From an uncultured Opitutales bacterium (GTDB lineage: Bacteria; Verrucomicrobiota; Verrucomicrobiia; Opitutales; UBA2995), in the NCBI GenBank assembly GCA_937920335.1, contig CALGUT010000080.1:1-6188 (forward strand): a stretch of 6,188 bases of DNA, read 5' to 3'. Below the pieces are notes generated by a model. That model was not told the origin of the DNA. It worked only from the letters and a program-made list of their open reading frames with translations, and did no database searches. Positions 1 to 6,188 of this stretch are shown here, one piece after another; position 1 is the stretch's first letter; each line of letters opens with the position of its first letter. The position numbers were made by a program, and so were the translations under genes.

Positions 1-65
1 GTTTTTATTCCTTCTGATTTTCGAGTCCTCTTGTTCCTTTTTACCTTCCTGTAACCGTGATTAAT

Positions 66-93
66 TTGACAGTCGAAATACCTGCAATTTAAA
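66..93 (+). promoter_or_regulatory. Candidate sigma-70-type promoter of the HNH gene
   Basis: A perfect TTGACA hexamer lies at 66-71. After a 16-base spacer comes TTTAAA at 88-93, which matches four of six positions of the TATAAT consensus. A 17-base spacer would give the poorer TTAAAA at 89-94. Transcription would then begin near position 100, which is downstream of the longest possible GTG start at 97 and about 17 bases before the TTG start at 118. The promoter and the start-codon choice therefore support each other. The sequence to the left (1-60) is pyrimidine-rich on this strand and shows no gene. The promoter is inferred from consensus match only. Confidence 0.5.
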
Positions 94-107
94 AATGTGC
101 CTCGGAT

Positions 108-112
108 GGAGG
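108..112 (+). promoter_or_regulatory. Ribosome binding site deciding the HNH gene start
   Basis: GGAGG, preceded by T and followed by T, sits five bases before the TTG codon at 118-120. It is the strongest Shine-Dalgarno match near any start codon in this window. It overlaps the alternative ATG at 106-108, so it cannot serve that codon or the GTG at 97. It is the main reason for placing the start of the HNH protein at 118. Confidence 0.6.
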
Positions 113-117
113 TTGTA

Positions 118-705
118 TTGACAAAGCAGGTTTTGGTTCTCAACCGTTTTTGGCAGGCAGTTAACGTGGTCGGCGTAAAGCGGGCGTTTAGTCTTTTGGT
201 TCAAGGTCATGCAGAAGTGATTCATCAAAGTGAAGGTGACTTTCAATTATACGATTTTGATCAGTGGTTGGATGCATCGGAATTTTCAGAGGATTTAGAG
301 CAAGAATGTCTGCATACGGTTCGTTATGTGATCCGGTTACCGAAGGTGATCATCCTGAAGTTCTTTGATCGTCTTCCGATTAAAGAGGTGAAGTTTCACA
401 GAAAAAACATCTTCGACCGCGATGACCACCGATGCCAATATTGCGGAAAACACTTTAAGGAGTCCGAGCTGAATTTGGATCATGTGATTCCTCGACACCA
501 TGGAGGTCGAACGTCTTGGGAGAATGTGGTGGCTTCTTGTATTAGTTGTAATTCACGGAAGGCAGATCGCTTGCCGCATGAGGCGGGTATGCATTTGATT
601 CGCAAGCCCGTTCAACCTAAGTGGCGTCCATTTGTTGCTGTAGCTGAGAATAAGGATCGTAACCGTTCGTGGGACTACTTTCTGAAGCCATTGCAGGGGC
701 GTTAG
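118..705 (+). CDS. HNH endonuclease family protein
   Basis: This 195-residue protein probably acts as a metal-dependent nuclease on DNA. Its substrate and cellular role are not known to me. The C-terminal half carries a zinc-stabilised HNH domain: CxxC at C106/C109, the D121-H122 pair with downstream HHGG, N136 in WENVV, then CxxCN at C141/C144-N145. The full set of catalytic and zinc-binding residues is therefore present. The N-terminal region, with VLVLN at residues 5-9 followed by a VKRAFSLL segment and HAEVI, is the separate N-terminal module seen in a widespread family of standalone bacterial HNH proteins. TTG at 118 is preferred because GGAGG lies five bases upstream and because family members usually begin only a few residues before VLVLN. 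ATG 106 and GTG 97 are alternatives. The gene ends 8 bases from the stop of the convergent kinase gene. No methyltransferase or intron accompanies it, so restriction or homing roles are unsupported. The family assignment is firm; the function is not. Confidence 0.9.
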   Translation: MTKQVLVLNRFWQAVNVVGVKRAFSLLVQGHAEVIHQSEGDFQLYDFDQWLDASEFSEDLEQECLHTVRYVIRLPKVIILKFFDRLPIKEVKFHRKNIFDRDDHRCQYCGKHFKESELNLDHVIPRHHGGRTSWENVVASCISCNSRKADRLPHEAGMHLIRKPVQPKWRPFVAVAENKDRNRSWDYFLKPLQGR

Positions 706-713
706 CGGTAGTT

Positions 714-2420
714 TTATTCAAAGAGCGGGATCCAGAGCTTCATGGTAGTACCCGAGGGACTGGTTTTCTTAACTTCAATATCTCCTCGATGGCTTCTCAA
801 AATACGTTTAACGATAGAGAGTCCGAGACCGGTCCCTCCAGGGCGGCCGGTCAGGAATGAGTCGAAAATCTTTTCTTCAAACTCAGAAGGAATTCCGGAA
901 CCAGTATCCTCTATTTCTATACAACCGCACGGCTGATTGTTGATGATTTCTCTGCTACAGCGAAACGTAATTGCGCCACTCTCTGTAATCGCCTCCGTGG
1001 CATTTAGAATTAGATTTAGTATCACCTGTTGGATCTGTCCTTTGTTTACTTCCGCGAGGAGTTGTTCTTCGCCGGGATCGAAGTAGATCGCAATCTTGTG
1101 TTGAATGAGTTTTATACGTACAAGTTGCATGCTCTCCTCGACGAGTTTTTGTAAGTTCCAATGCGAGTGAACAGATTGAGATGTCTTTCCAAAATTTAAG
1201 ACCTGCTCGACAATACCTTCCAGGTGTCCAATTTTTTCATCGATAATTTGCGCGTCTTTTTTGCGCGGGTCGTCCTCAGGGAAATTCAGATCGAGACTCC
1301 CAAAGAGGAGCTTGATAACTGTCAGGGGATTGCGGATCTCATGAGCAATCTCGGCAGCCAGTAATCCGAGAGTGATAAGTTTATCGTTTTTCTGGAGATA
1401 TTCCTCATTTTCGAAGATCAAGGAATAGAGCCGGAGATTTTGTATCGCGACTGCACTGAAGCTGGCGAGGGTCGCCAAAATCCGTTTCTCATCGTTGTTC
1501 ACTCTATGAATCTTGTCTGAATAACTAGCCAGAATCCCTATCGCTTTTCCCTCCCACAGGATAGGGCAGCAAACCATGGAGAGTAGCTCTTCGCCATTTA
1601 CTATATTCCAGAAATGCTCTTCTTCAGATTTTCTGAGATCAAGCACTTCCACGGTTCGCTTCAAATGCATGGCCACACCAAAGGATGTGTTCTCAACAGG
1701 CAGTTCAGGAAGTGGGTCGTAGTCTTGTTTGTTACCCTGTATCGAGTGGATTTTTAGAGTTTTGCCATCGGGTTTGACCGTGAGAAGCATCGATAATCGA
1801 CAATGCATAATCTTGTGCGTTTCCCGATTAATGGTTTCAAGAAGCTCATCCAGGTCCAACTTGGACACAAAGTCTTGTCCCATCGAGATGAGTGCCTCCA
1901 ATTGTTCAGAACGGTTCTTTAGCGATTGTATCAACCAGATTTGACTAACGATCTGTGTGGTCTCCTTTGCGATTATCTCCAATGATCGTTGGCCATGCTT
2001 TGAAAAGGCAGAAAGGCGATTTGAACCAACCGATATCACGCCGATGACCTGATTGTTCTCTTCCATGGGGCAGGCCAGTTCGCTCTTAACGTTCTCTGAA
2101 ACCTTGTAGTAGCGGGGATCATTACTGACATCATCAACGCGGAGCGATTTGCCGTGAAGGGCTACCCATCCGGTGATGCCCATACCGATGGGGAGGCTCA
2201 GATCCTTACTGTTAGCGGGTAGACCACTATTGACCTCTATCTCGAGTTGACGGGTATCGGGATTGATGAGTGCGATACTGGCAGCGTAGGCGGTGAAGTA
2301 TTGCTTTACCAGCTCGAGTATCGATTCAAGTGCGCTCTGAGGATTCTCGGCATCGTGGCCGATTACTCGAATCCTATAAAGAAGATCTATGAGCGCGTCG
2401 CGCTCGTTTGCTTTGCTCAT
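714..2420 (-). CDS. Soluble sensor histidine kinase with two GAF domains, NtrB-like core
   Basis: This 568-residue protein is a predicted cytoplasmic two-component sensor that autophosphorylates on His360 and passes the phosphate to an unidentified response regulator. I see no membrane segment or signal peptide. Domains in order: GAF1 at about 22-160 (GITGWVALHGKSLRVDDVS, then SELACPM and VIGVISV), a helical linker, GAF2 at about 187-330, a short helical linker, HisKA dimerisation domain at about 345-412 with H-box AHEIRNPLT, and the ATPase domain at about 420-568. The ATPase domain has an N-box (NLILNATEAI, N469/N473), a G1 box (DTGSGIP from D505) and a G2 box (GGTGLGLSIV). The H-E-x-x-N sequence at 360-364 fits the motif linked to phosphatase activity in HisKA proteins, so it may be bifunctional. 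There is no receiver domain. The gene starts one base after the glnD stop, with a purine-rich GGTAGG in the last glnD codons, so it is surely in the glnD operon and may be translationally coupled. This suggests nitrogen control. The GAF ligands are unknown. A broader stress or redox sensor is the alternative. Confidence 0.92.
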   Translation of the reverse strand: MSKANERDALIDLLYRIRVIGHDAENPQSALESILELVKQYFTAYAASIALINPDTRQLEIEVNSGLPANSKDLSLPIGMGITGWVALHGKSLRVDDVSNDPRYYKVSENVKSELACPMEENNQVIGVISVGSNRLSAFSKHGQRSLEIIAKETTQIVSQIWLIQSLKNRSEQLEALISMGQDFVSKLDLDELLETINRETHKIMHCRLSMLLTVKPDGKTLKIHSIQGNKQDYDPLPELPVENTSFGVAMHLKRTVEVLDLRKSEEEHFWNIVNGEELLSMVCCPILWEGKAIGILASYSDKIHRVNNDEKRILATLASFSAVAIQNLRLYSLIFENEEYLQKNDKLITLGLLAAEIAHEIRNPLTVIKLLFGSLDLNFPEDDPRKKDAQIIDEKIGHLEGIVEQVLNFGKTSQSVHSHWNLQKLVEESMQLVRIKLIQHKIAIYFDPGEEQLLAEVNKGQIQQVILNLILNATEAITESGAITFRCSREIINNQPCGCIEIEDTGSGIPSEFEEKIFDSFLTGRPGGTGLGLSIVKRILRSHRGDIEVKKTSPSGTTMKLWIPLFE

Positions 2421-2421
2421 T

Positions 2422-5223
2422 CTAGCCTACCGCCTGAAGTTCATCTGAATCGATAACTTTGGCTAGACTGTTTTTGAGATCAACTAAATTGGTTTCGTTC
2501 TTGGAGTCGGTTGTGTCGCGGGAGTTTTCGATGTAGAAGGTATCTACGGCAATGTTTCGTTCGGTAGCGATGCGCGCGAAGGTCATGTCATAACCTTTTT
2601 CATACATAACTTTGCCGAGAAAGTAGAGAAGGCCGATTTTATCATATGCCTCAATCTCAACAACTGTTTTTGCGAGCTCAACTTCCCTGTAGACATCTAC
2701 GGTTTGTGGAAAGGGAGTATGCGTGTGCTTGTCAGAACCAAATAACTTTTTCGGTTGCTGTTTCTTGGACTCATCCAAGATCGCTTTGCTAAGGTCTTTG
2801 TTTTTTACAACTGCGAGATCTAAGCACTGTTCAAATTTTTCCTGAGCTAATTTACTTTGAACAATTCCGCCCTTGGTATCGCAAACGTAGAACGTATCAA
2901 TCGTAATATGATCCATACGGTTGATTGCTTTAGCACTTACGATATTCAAACCTGCCAGGCTGAAAGACCCGGCTAGTCTGTGAAATAATCCTGCCCGATC
3001 CCAGGTAACGACAGTGACTACTGTGTGTCCACGATTGAAGTCATCTCTCCAATCAATGACCGGTGCAAGAGCGGCTAACGATTCCGCTTCGTTGATGTTA
3101 CGCAGTAACTGATTGACCAATTTTATATGGGTAACGATCTCTTCCACGCTGTTGTGAACGAAGTAGCGTTCCGGCAATAGGTTGCAGTGTGCGTGTATTT
3201 CCTCTTGGGAAACGTCTTCGATTTTTAAGGATAGAAGGTTTTCGTAGATCATTGCCTTCTTCCGTTCCAATTCTTTCTCAAGGCTTTGCTCAGCCGCGAG
3301 GTGTGCTTTCGTGGCCGAGAATAAACGCCGGTGCAGCATGTCTTTGTAGCTGTTCCATAGAGAGGAAGATGTTCCTTTCGCGTCACAATAGGTGTGAACG
3401 AACAAAAGGCTGAGCTGCTTTTGATTAACGATTTTGTTAGCAAATGACTGAATATTCTGAGGGTCATCGATGTCGTGGTGTTGCCAGAATCGTGCCATTT
3501 CCAGATGATTTCCGATAATAAACAAAATTTCTTCGTGAATCCTCGGATCGATTCCCATTCGCTTTAAAATAGGCCTGGATATTTCGACGCCTACTTTATC
3601 GTGTCCCTTGATTCCGACACCTTTTCCTATGTCGTGAAGTAAGAGTATGAGATAAAGCTCGGAGGGATCGTCCAGTTTGTGAACCTCTTCTCTGTAGGCC
3701 TTTAGATCTTCCGTGCTTTCACTCAGAACATGGTCCAGTTGCTTGATCGTATTGAGTATGTGAAAGTCAATCGTATACCGGTGATAATACTCGTGTTGAA
3801 CGAGACACGTGAGCTTTTCAAACTCTGGCATAAACTTACCCAATACGCCCAGGTCGTGCATGCTGTTCAGCGTCGAATAGACATTGCCCAAATCCGAAAG
3901 TATGGATCGGAACGTTTCATTCGCCTCAGGTGAATAGATAATCGAGTTGTCGATCATTTCGAGCGACTTCGTGATCAGGTTAGTGAGATCAAAATCCAGT
4001 TTTACACCGAGCTGCTGGCGATGTCGAAAGACCCGAATCAGGCGCAGTGGATCCTCTTTGAACACTCGCCGATTCATCATCGTCAATTCTTTTCCTCGAA
4101 CCATGAAACCGTCGATGAGACGGGGTCGGTCCTGGCGTCTTGAATTGATAACTTCCCGGAACGATATTTTTTCCTTCCCTAGTTCATTAATTGCAAGGCG
4201 TTGTTCCAGAAGTATCGAGAGTCTAAGAATGTTTTGCGCGTGTCGGTAGTAATCGCGCATAAACTCTTCGACTTTTTTGAGTGCATCCTCTTGCGGGTAG
4301 TTGAATGCCTCTGCAGCGCTGTATTGCATTTCGAAAGTCAGTAGGTCAGTAGCACGGTCATTCTGGAAGTGAACTTCATTACGAGTCCTTAACTGGAAAT
4401 CGTATGCTTTCTTTAGCTTTTTCCGCTCCTCCTTTGATAAGTAACCATACTCGACCATTTCTCTTAGACTTGAAGTCCCGAGTTTGATTTTTCCCATCCA
4501 AAGCAGGTTTTGGTAGTCTCGTAGTCCGCCAACGCTGTTCTTGATATCCGGTTCTTGAATTAAGACGGTGTTTCCATGCTTTGCCCGGCGCTCTCGTTGA
4601 TCCTGTAGTCGTGCGTCAATATAGTTACGGGTATCTTTTCTGCAGTAATGGTTGTAAGCCTTTGAAAATACCTTGAACAGGTTTTCAGATCCTGCAACCA
4701 GCCTCGACTCCAACATAGCATTCTTTGACTGCACATCCGCCTTTGCTTCTTCCATGCTTTGTTTGATGGTGCGAGTCGAGTGTCCCACTTTGAATCCCAG
4801 GTCCCAGAGCATGTAAAGGATTCGCTCGGTGAATATCTCCTGGAACTTAGGGAGGATCTTGGCACGTATTTTCTCTGGGTAGAGAAACATGATGTCTACG
4901 TCGCTGTGAGGACAGAGCTCTGCACGGCCGTAGCCGCCGAGTGCAAGGATTCCGATTGCGAAAGGCAGTTTTCCGTATTCCGATTCAAATGCTCGTAAGT
5001 CGTAATCGAACATGTGTCTCAGCAACTGATCGATCGCGTTGGCACGGGCCTTAACGACTTTCATTCCTGAAGTCTGAAAACGGTGTATCTCCCGTTGCTT
5101 TCCATCTTCCTGAGCCAGCCAGAGTTTATAGGTCTCAAGTCGTTGCTCACGCGTCGCGCTTTCGGAAACGTACAACCGGACCGGTTTTTTCTTTGTTTTT
5201 TGAGTTTCAGCGGTTTCTGGCAT
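2422..5223 (-). CDS. glnD: Bifunctional [protein-PII] uridylyltransferase / uridylyl-removing enzyme
   Basis: GlnD attaches UMP to PII proteins when glutamine is low and removes it when glutamine is high, making it a primary nitrogen sensor in the cytoplasm. From the ATG at 5221-5223 the protein has 933 residues, somewhat longer than the 890 of E. coli. Domains in order: nucleotidyltransferase, with GGYGRAEL from residue 96 and metal-binding SDVD at 107-110; the GlnD-specific central segment (EPDIKNSVGGLRDYQNLLW, about 224-242); the HD hydrolase domain, with LLHDIGKG holding H530-D531 and a later NHLEMARFWQ segment; ACT1 at about 733-790 (VTWDRAGLFHRLAG, DTFYV); and ACT2 at about 852-900 (IEAYDKIGLLYFLG, VDTFYIE). 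The visible catalytic motifs look intact, so both activities are predicted. An in-frame TTG at 5293-5295 would add 24 residues; neither start has a convincing ribosome binding site. I prefer ATG because it is the stronger codon and the extra residues resemble no conserved part of the family. The gene leads an operon with the histidine kinase and is divergent from ybaB. Confidence 0.95.
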   Translation of the reverse strand: MPETAETQKTKKKPVRLYVSESATREQRLETYKLWLAQEDGKQREIHRFQTSGMKVVKARANAIDQLLRHMFDYDLRAFESEYGKLPFAIGILALGGYGRAELCPHSDVDIMFLYPEKIRAKILPKFQEIFTERILYMLWDLGFKVGHSTRTIKQSMEEAKADVQSKNAMLESRLVAGSENLFKVFSKAYNHYCRKDTRNYIDARLQDQRERRAKHGNTVLIQEPDIKNSVGGLRDYQNLLWMGKIKLGTSSLREMVEYGYLSKEERKKLKKAYDFQLRTRNEVHFQNDRATDLLTFEMQYSAAEAFNYPQEDALKKVEEFMRDYYRHAQNILRLSILLEQRLAINELGKEKISFREVINSRRQDRPRLIDGFMVRGKELTMMNRRVFKEDPLRLIRVFRHRQQLGVKLDFDLTNLITKSLEMIDNSIIYSPEANETFRSILSDLGNVYSTLNSMHDLGVLGKFMPEFEKLTCLVQHEYYHRYTIDFHILNTIKQLDHVLSESTEDLKAYREEVHKLDDPSELYLILLLHDIGKGVGIKGHDKVGVEISRPILKRMGIDPRIHEEILFIIGNHLEMARFWQHHDIDDPQNIQSFANKIVNQKQLSLLFVHTYCDAKGTSSSLWNSYKDMLHRRLFSATKAHLAAEQSLEKELERKKAMIYENLLSLKIEDVSQEEIHAHCNLLPERYFVHNSVEEIVTHIKLVNQLLRNINEAESLAALAPVIDWRDDFNRGHTVVTVVTWDRAGLFHRLAGSFSLAGLNIVSAKAINRMDHITIDTFYVCDTKGGIVQSKLAQEKFEQCLDLAVVKNKDLSKAILDESKKQQPKKLFGSDKHTHTPFPQTVDVYREVELAKTVVEIEAYDKIGLLYFLGKVMYEKGYDMTFARIATERNIAVDTFYIENSRDTTDSKNETNLVDLKNSLAKVIDSDELQAVG

Positions 5224-5369
5224 CGGATAAGGTGGAGAAGGTGTATCGAGACCCTTCCTGAGCGCAAGGATCTTGTAAGAAATACCTGTCGGCAAACCGC
5301 TTGACTTGACTAAGGCTATGAGAAACCTTCTGCGGTTTATTCACTAACTCTTTAAACAATATTCTCGTT
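5224..5369. promoter_or_regulatory. Divergent control region between glnD and ybaB
   Basis: This stretch must carry the leftward glnD promoter and the rightward ybaB-recR promoter, unless the TTG start at 5295 is used for glnD, in which case only 5296-5369 is non-coding. On the + strand there are two overlapping TTGACT hexamers (5301-5306 and 5306-5311), each five of six to the -35 consensus, but neither has a good -10 element at 16-18 bases. An AT-rich patch (5350-5363) lies just before the ybaB start. I could not settle a promoter for either gene by eye. No clear terminator or riboswitch fold is visible. Confidence 0.4.
5294..5338. repeat. Interrupted inverted repeat in the glnD-ybaB control region
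   Basis: AAACCGC at 5294-5300 is repeated in inverted orientation as GCGGTTT at 5332-5338, with 31 bases between. Nested inside it are AAGG at 5312-5315 and CCTT at 5326-5329. A direct TTGAC-TTGAC repeat at 5301-5310 abuts the left arm. The arms could bind a regulator, or form a weak stem in RNA. A 7-base dyad with a long spacer can also arise by chance, so I regard this as a pattern and not as a proven operator. Confidence 0.4.
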
Positions 5370-5678
5370 ATGGCAGGCGTAGGCAAACTTCTCAAACAAG
5401 CACAGAAAATGCAGAAAAAGATCGAAGCTTTGGAAGCCGAGCAGGCTAACCAAACACTCGATATCTCTAGCGGAGGCGGTGCGATTCAAGTAACGGTTAC
5501 TGTGTCAGGCGACATCAAATCCATTCAGCTAGATCCGGATTTTCTTAAAGAGGAAAGGTCTTTTGTTGAAGAGACGCTGGCAACCGGTGTTCAAGATGCG
5601 ATTGAGGCTGCCCGTAAAGCCAAAGAAGAGGCGATGGGTGAAGTCACTGCTGGCATGCAAATGCCGGGCTTCATGTAA
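5370..5678 (+). CDS. ybaB: YbaB/EbfC family nucleoid-associated protein
   Basis: This 102-residue protein belongs to the small DNA-binding family that forms dimers with a tweezer shape, binds DNA without strict sequence preference and is linked to nucleoid organisation and recombinational repair. The sequence shows the expected order: an N-terminal amphipathic helix rich in Gln and Lys (LLKQAQKMQKKIE, 7-19), a Gly-rich turn and beta sheet (GGGAIQVTVTVSGDIKSIQLDP, 35-56), a helical C-terminal part (about 60-90), and the typical end GMQMPGF. E. coli YbaB has 109 residues, so this one is full length. The ATG at 5370 has no evident Shine-Dalgarno sequence in the 20 bases before it, yet the family N-terminus fits this start exactly. 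recR follows after 18 bases, which is the classic pairing. The usual upstream neighbour dnaX is absent here. Confidence 0.95.
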   Translation: MAGVGKLLKQAQKMQKKIEALEAEQANQTLDISSGGGAIQVTVTVSGDIKSIQLDPDFLKEERSFVEETLATGVQDAIEAARKAKEEAMGEVTAGMQMPGFM

Positions 5679-5696
5679 GCAATCAGTGGATTTCTG

Positions 5697-6188
5697 ATGA
5701 CTCCCTCTTTCGACCATCTGGTAAAGCAGCTAAAGAAATTGCCAGGTTTGGGGTTTCGCTCGGCGGAGAGAATTGCACTACATTTGTTAGTCGAACAGCC
5801 AAGTAATATGGCCGGATTGATTGAGGCGCTTTCGACAGCCTCGGAGCAGGTTACTCGCTGTGACCGGTGTGGGAATTTGGCAGAAGAATCGCTATGCAAT
5901 ATTTGTCAGGACGAACGGCGAGACGATTCCGTGTTGTGTATAGTTGAGCAAGTGCCGGACCTGCTCGCTATCGAGGGCTCCGGATCGTATCGTGGTCTAT
6001 ACCATGTTCTTCATGGCAAGCTATCGCCCATAAAGGGTGTTGGCCCAAATCAGCTAAATTTGGCTGCGTTAGAGGAACGCCTCTCTGAAGGGAACTGTAG
6101 CGAAATGGTGTTGGCACTTTCGAACGATATTGAAGGTGAAGCAACCTGCCATTTTATTGTCGAAATGATCGTTGGCGATCGGCCGGTG
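5697..6188 (+). CDS. recR: Recombination mediator RecR (partial, C-terminus beyond window)
   Basis: RecR works with RecO, and with RecF in many bacteria, to load RecA on single-stranded DNA at gaps. The visible 164 codons cover most of a protein normally about 200 residues long; the reading frame is open to the right edge, so the truncation is from the window and not a mutation. Parts in order: N-terminal helix-hairpin-helix (LKKLPGLGFRSAERIALHLL, 12-31), a four-cysteine zinc finger (C55/C58 and C67/C70), then the Toprim domain starting near C81 (CIVEQVPDLLAIE) with the conserved YHVLHGKLSPIKGVGP and the acidic IEGEAT motif (145-150). The segment before it reads LALSND where many RecR proteins have LATNP. 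The ATG at 5697 lies six bases after a weak AGTGGA ribosome binding site and 18 bases after ybaB, so the two genes form an operon. An earlier start is not needed. Confidence 0.96.
   Translation, partial: MTPSFDHLVKQLKKLPGLGFRSAERIALHLLVEQPSNMAGLIEALSTASEQVTRCDRCGNLAEESLCNICQDERRDDSVLCIVEQVPDLLAIEGSGSYRGLYHVLHGKLSPIKGVGPNQLNLAALEERLSEGNCSEMVLALSNDIEGEATCHFIVEMIVGDRPV

Noticed and set aside
1..60. End of a gene or start of a divergent gene at the left edge
   Set aside because: Purine-rich on the minus strand with ribosome-site-like runs, but no start codon or usable open frame is present in the 60 bases, so nothing can be called.
118..705. HNH gene as a restriction enzyme, homing endonuclease or CRISPR-associated nuclease
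   Set aside because: There is no methyltransferase, intron or intein splice context, repeat array or other defence gene in the window, and the N-terminal module matches the standalone family.
690..760. Possible bidirectional terminator between the convergent HNH and kinase genes
   Set aside because: Only 8 bases separate the stops, and I found no GC-rich hairpin followed by a T run on either strand around the junction.
3947..4249. Open frame of 100 codons on the + strand inside glnD
   Set aside because: It lies wholly antisense to a well-conserved part of GlnD, has an Arg/Ser-rich composition typical of shadow frames, and shows no recognisable domain or ribosome site.
4560..4865. Second minus-strand frame of 101 codons within glnD
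   Set aside because: It is the shifted frame of the nucleotidyltransferase region. The glnD frame itself is uninterrupted there, so there is no frameshift to explain.
5301..5341. Complete -35/-10 promoter for ybaB using TTGACT and TTTATT
   Set aside because: The spacing from either TTGACT to TTTATT at 5336-5341 is 24 bases or more, too long for a standard sigma-70 promoter; TATGAG at 5317 is too close.
5591..5899. Open frame of 102 codons on the minus strand across ybaB and recR
   Set aside because: It is antisense to two strongly recognised genes and the intergenic gap, and its product resembles nothing known to me.

Overview
The window is ordinary chromosomal bacterial sequence. It holds five protein-coding genes, tightly packed, with no RNA genes, insertion sequences, CRISPR array or phage genes that I could find. 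Base composition is balanced and codon use looks uniform across the genes, so nothing points to recent transfer. The gene content is core: a PII-modifying enzyme (GlnD), a nucleoid protein (YbaB/EbfC) and a recombination mediator (RecR). The N-terminal style of the HNH protein and of GlnD reminds me of Verrucomicrobiota, perhaps Opitutae. That placement rests on memory of family sequences and is only a guess.

Layout, left to right. (1) A short leader (1-117) with a plausible sigma-70-type promoter runs into a 195-residue HNH nuclease-like gene on the + strand, probably starting at a TTG codon at 118. (2) That gene meets, stop to stop with 8 bases between, a minus-strand pair made of glnD (2422-5223, or up to 5295 with an upstream TTG) followed 1 base later by a soluble sensor histidine kinase with two GAF domains (714-2420). 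The two are almost certainly co-transcribed and translationally coupled. (3) A divergent control region of about 150 bases (5224-5369) separates glnD from a plus-strand pair: ybaB/ebfC (5370-5678) and recR, which runs off the right edge after 164 codons.

How the genes work together. GlnD senses glutamine through its ACT domains and adds or removes UMP on PII proteins. In many bacteria PII then controls the NtrB kinase. Here a kinase with an NtrB-like H-box and an H-E-x-x-N phosphatase motif sits directly behind glnD, which suggests a nitrogen-signalling unit. Its response regulator and PII protein are not in the window. YbaB and RecR form the familiar DNA-repair pair usually found behind dnaX, but here the pair is headed by an intergenic region next to glnD. 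The most interesting point is the glnD-kinase coupling. I did not find evidence for a wholly new system.
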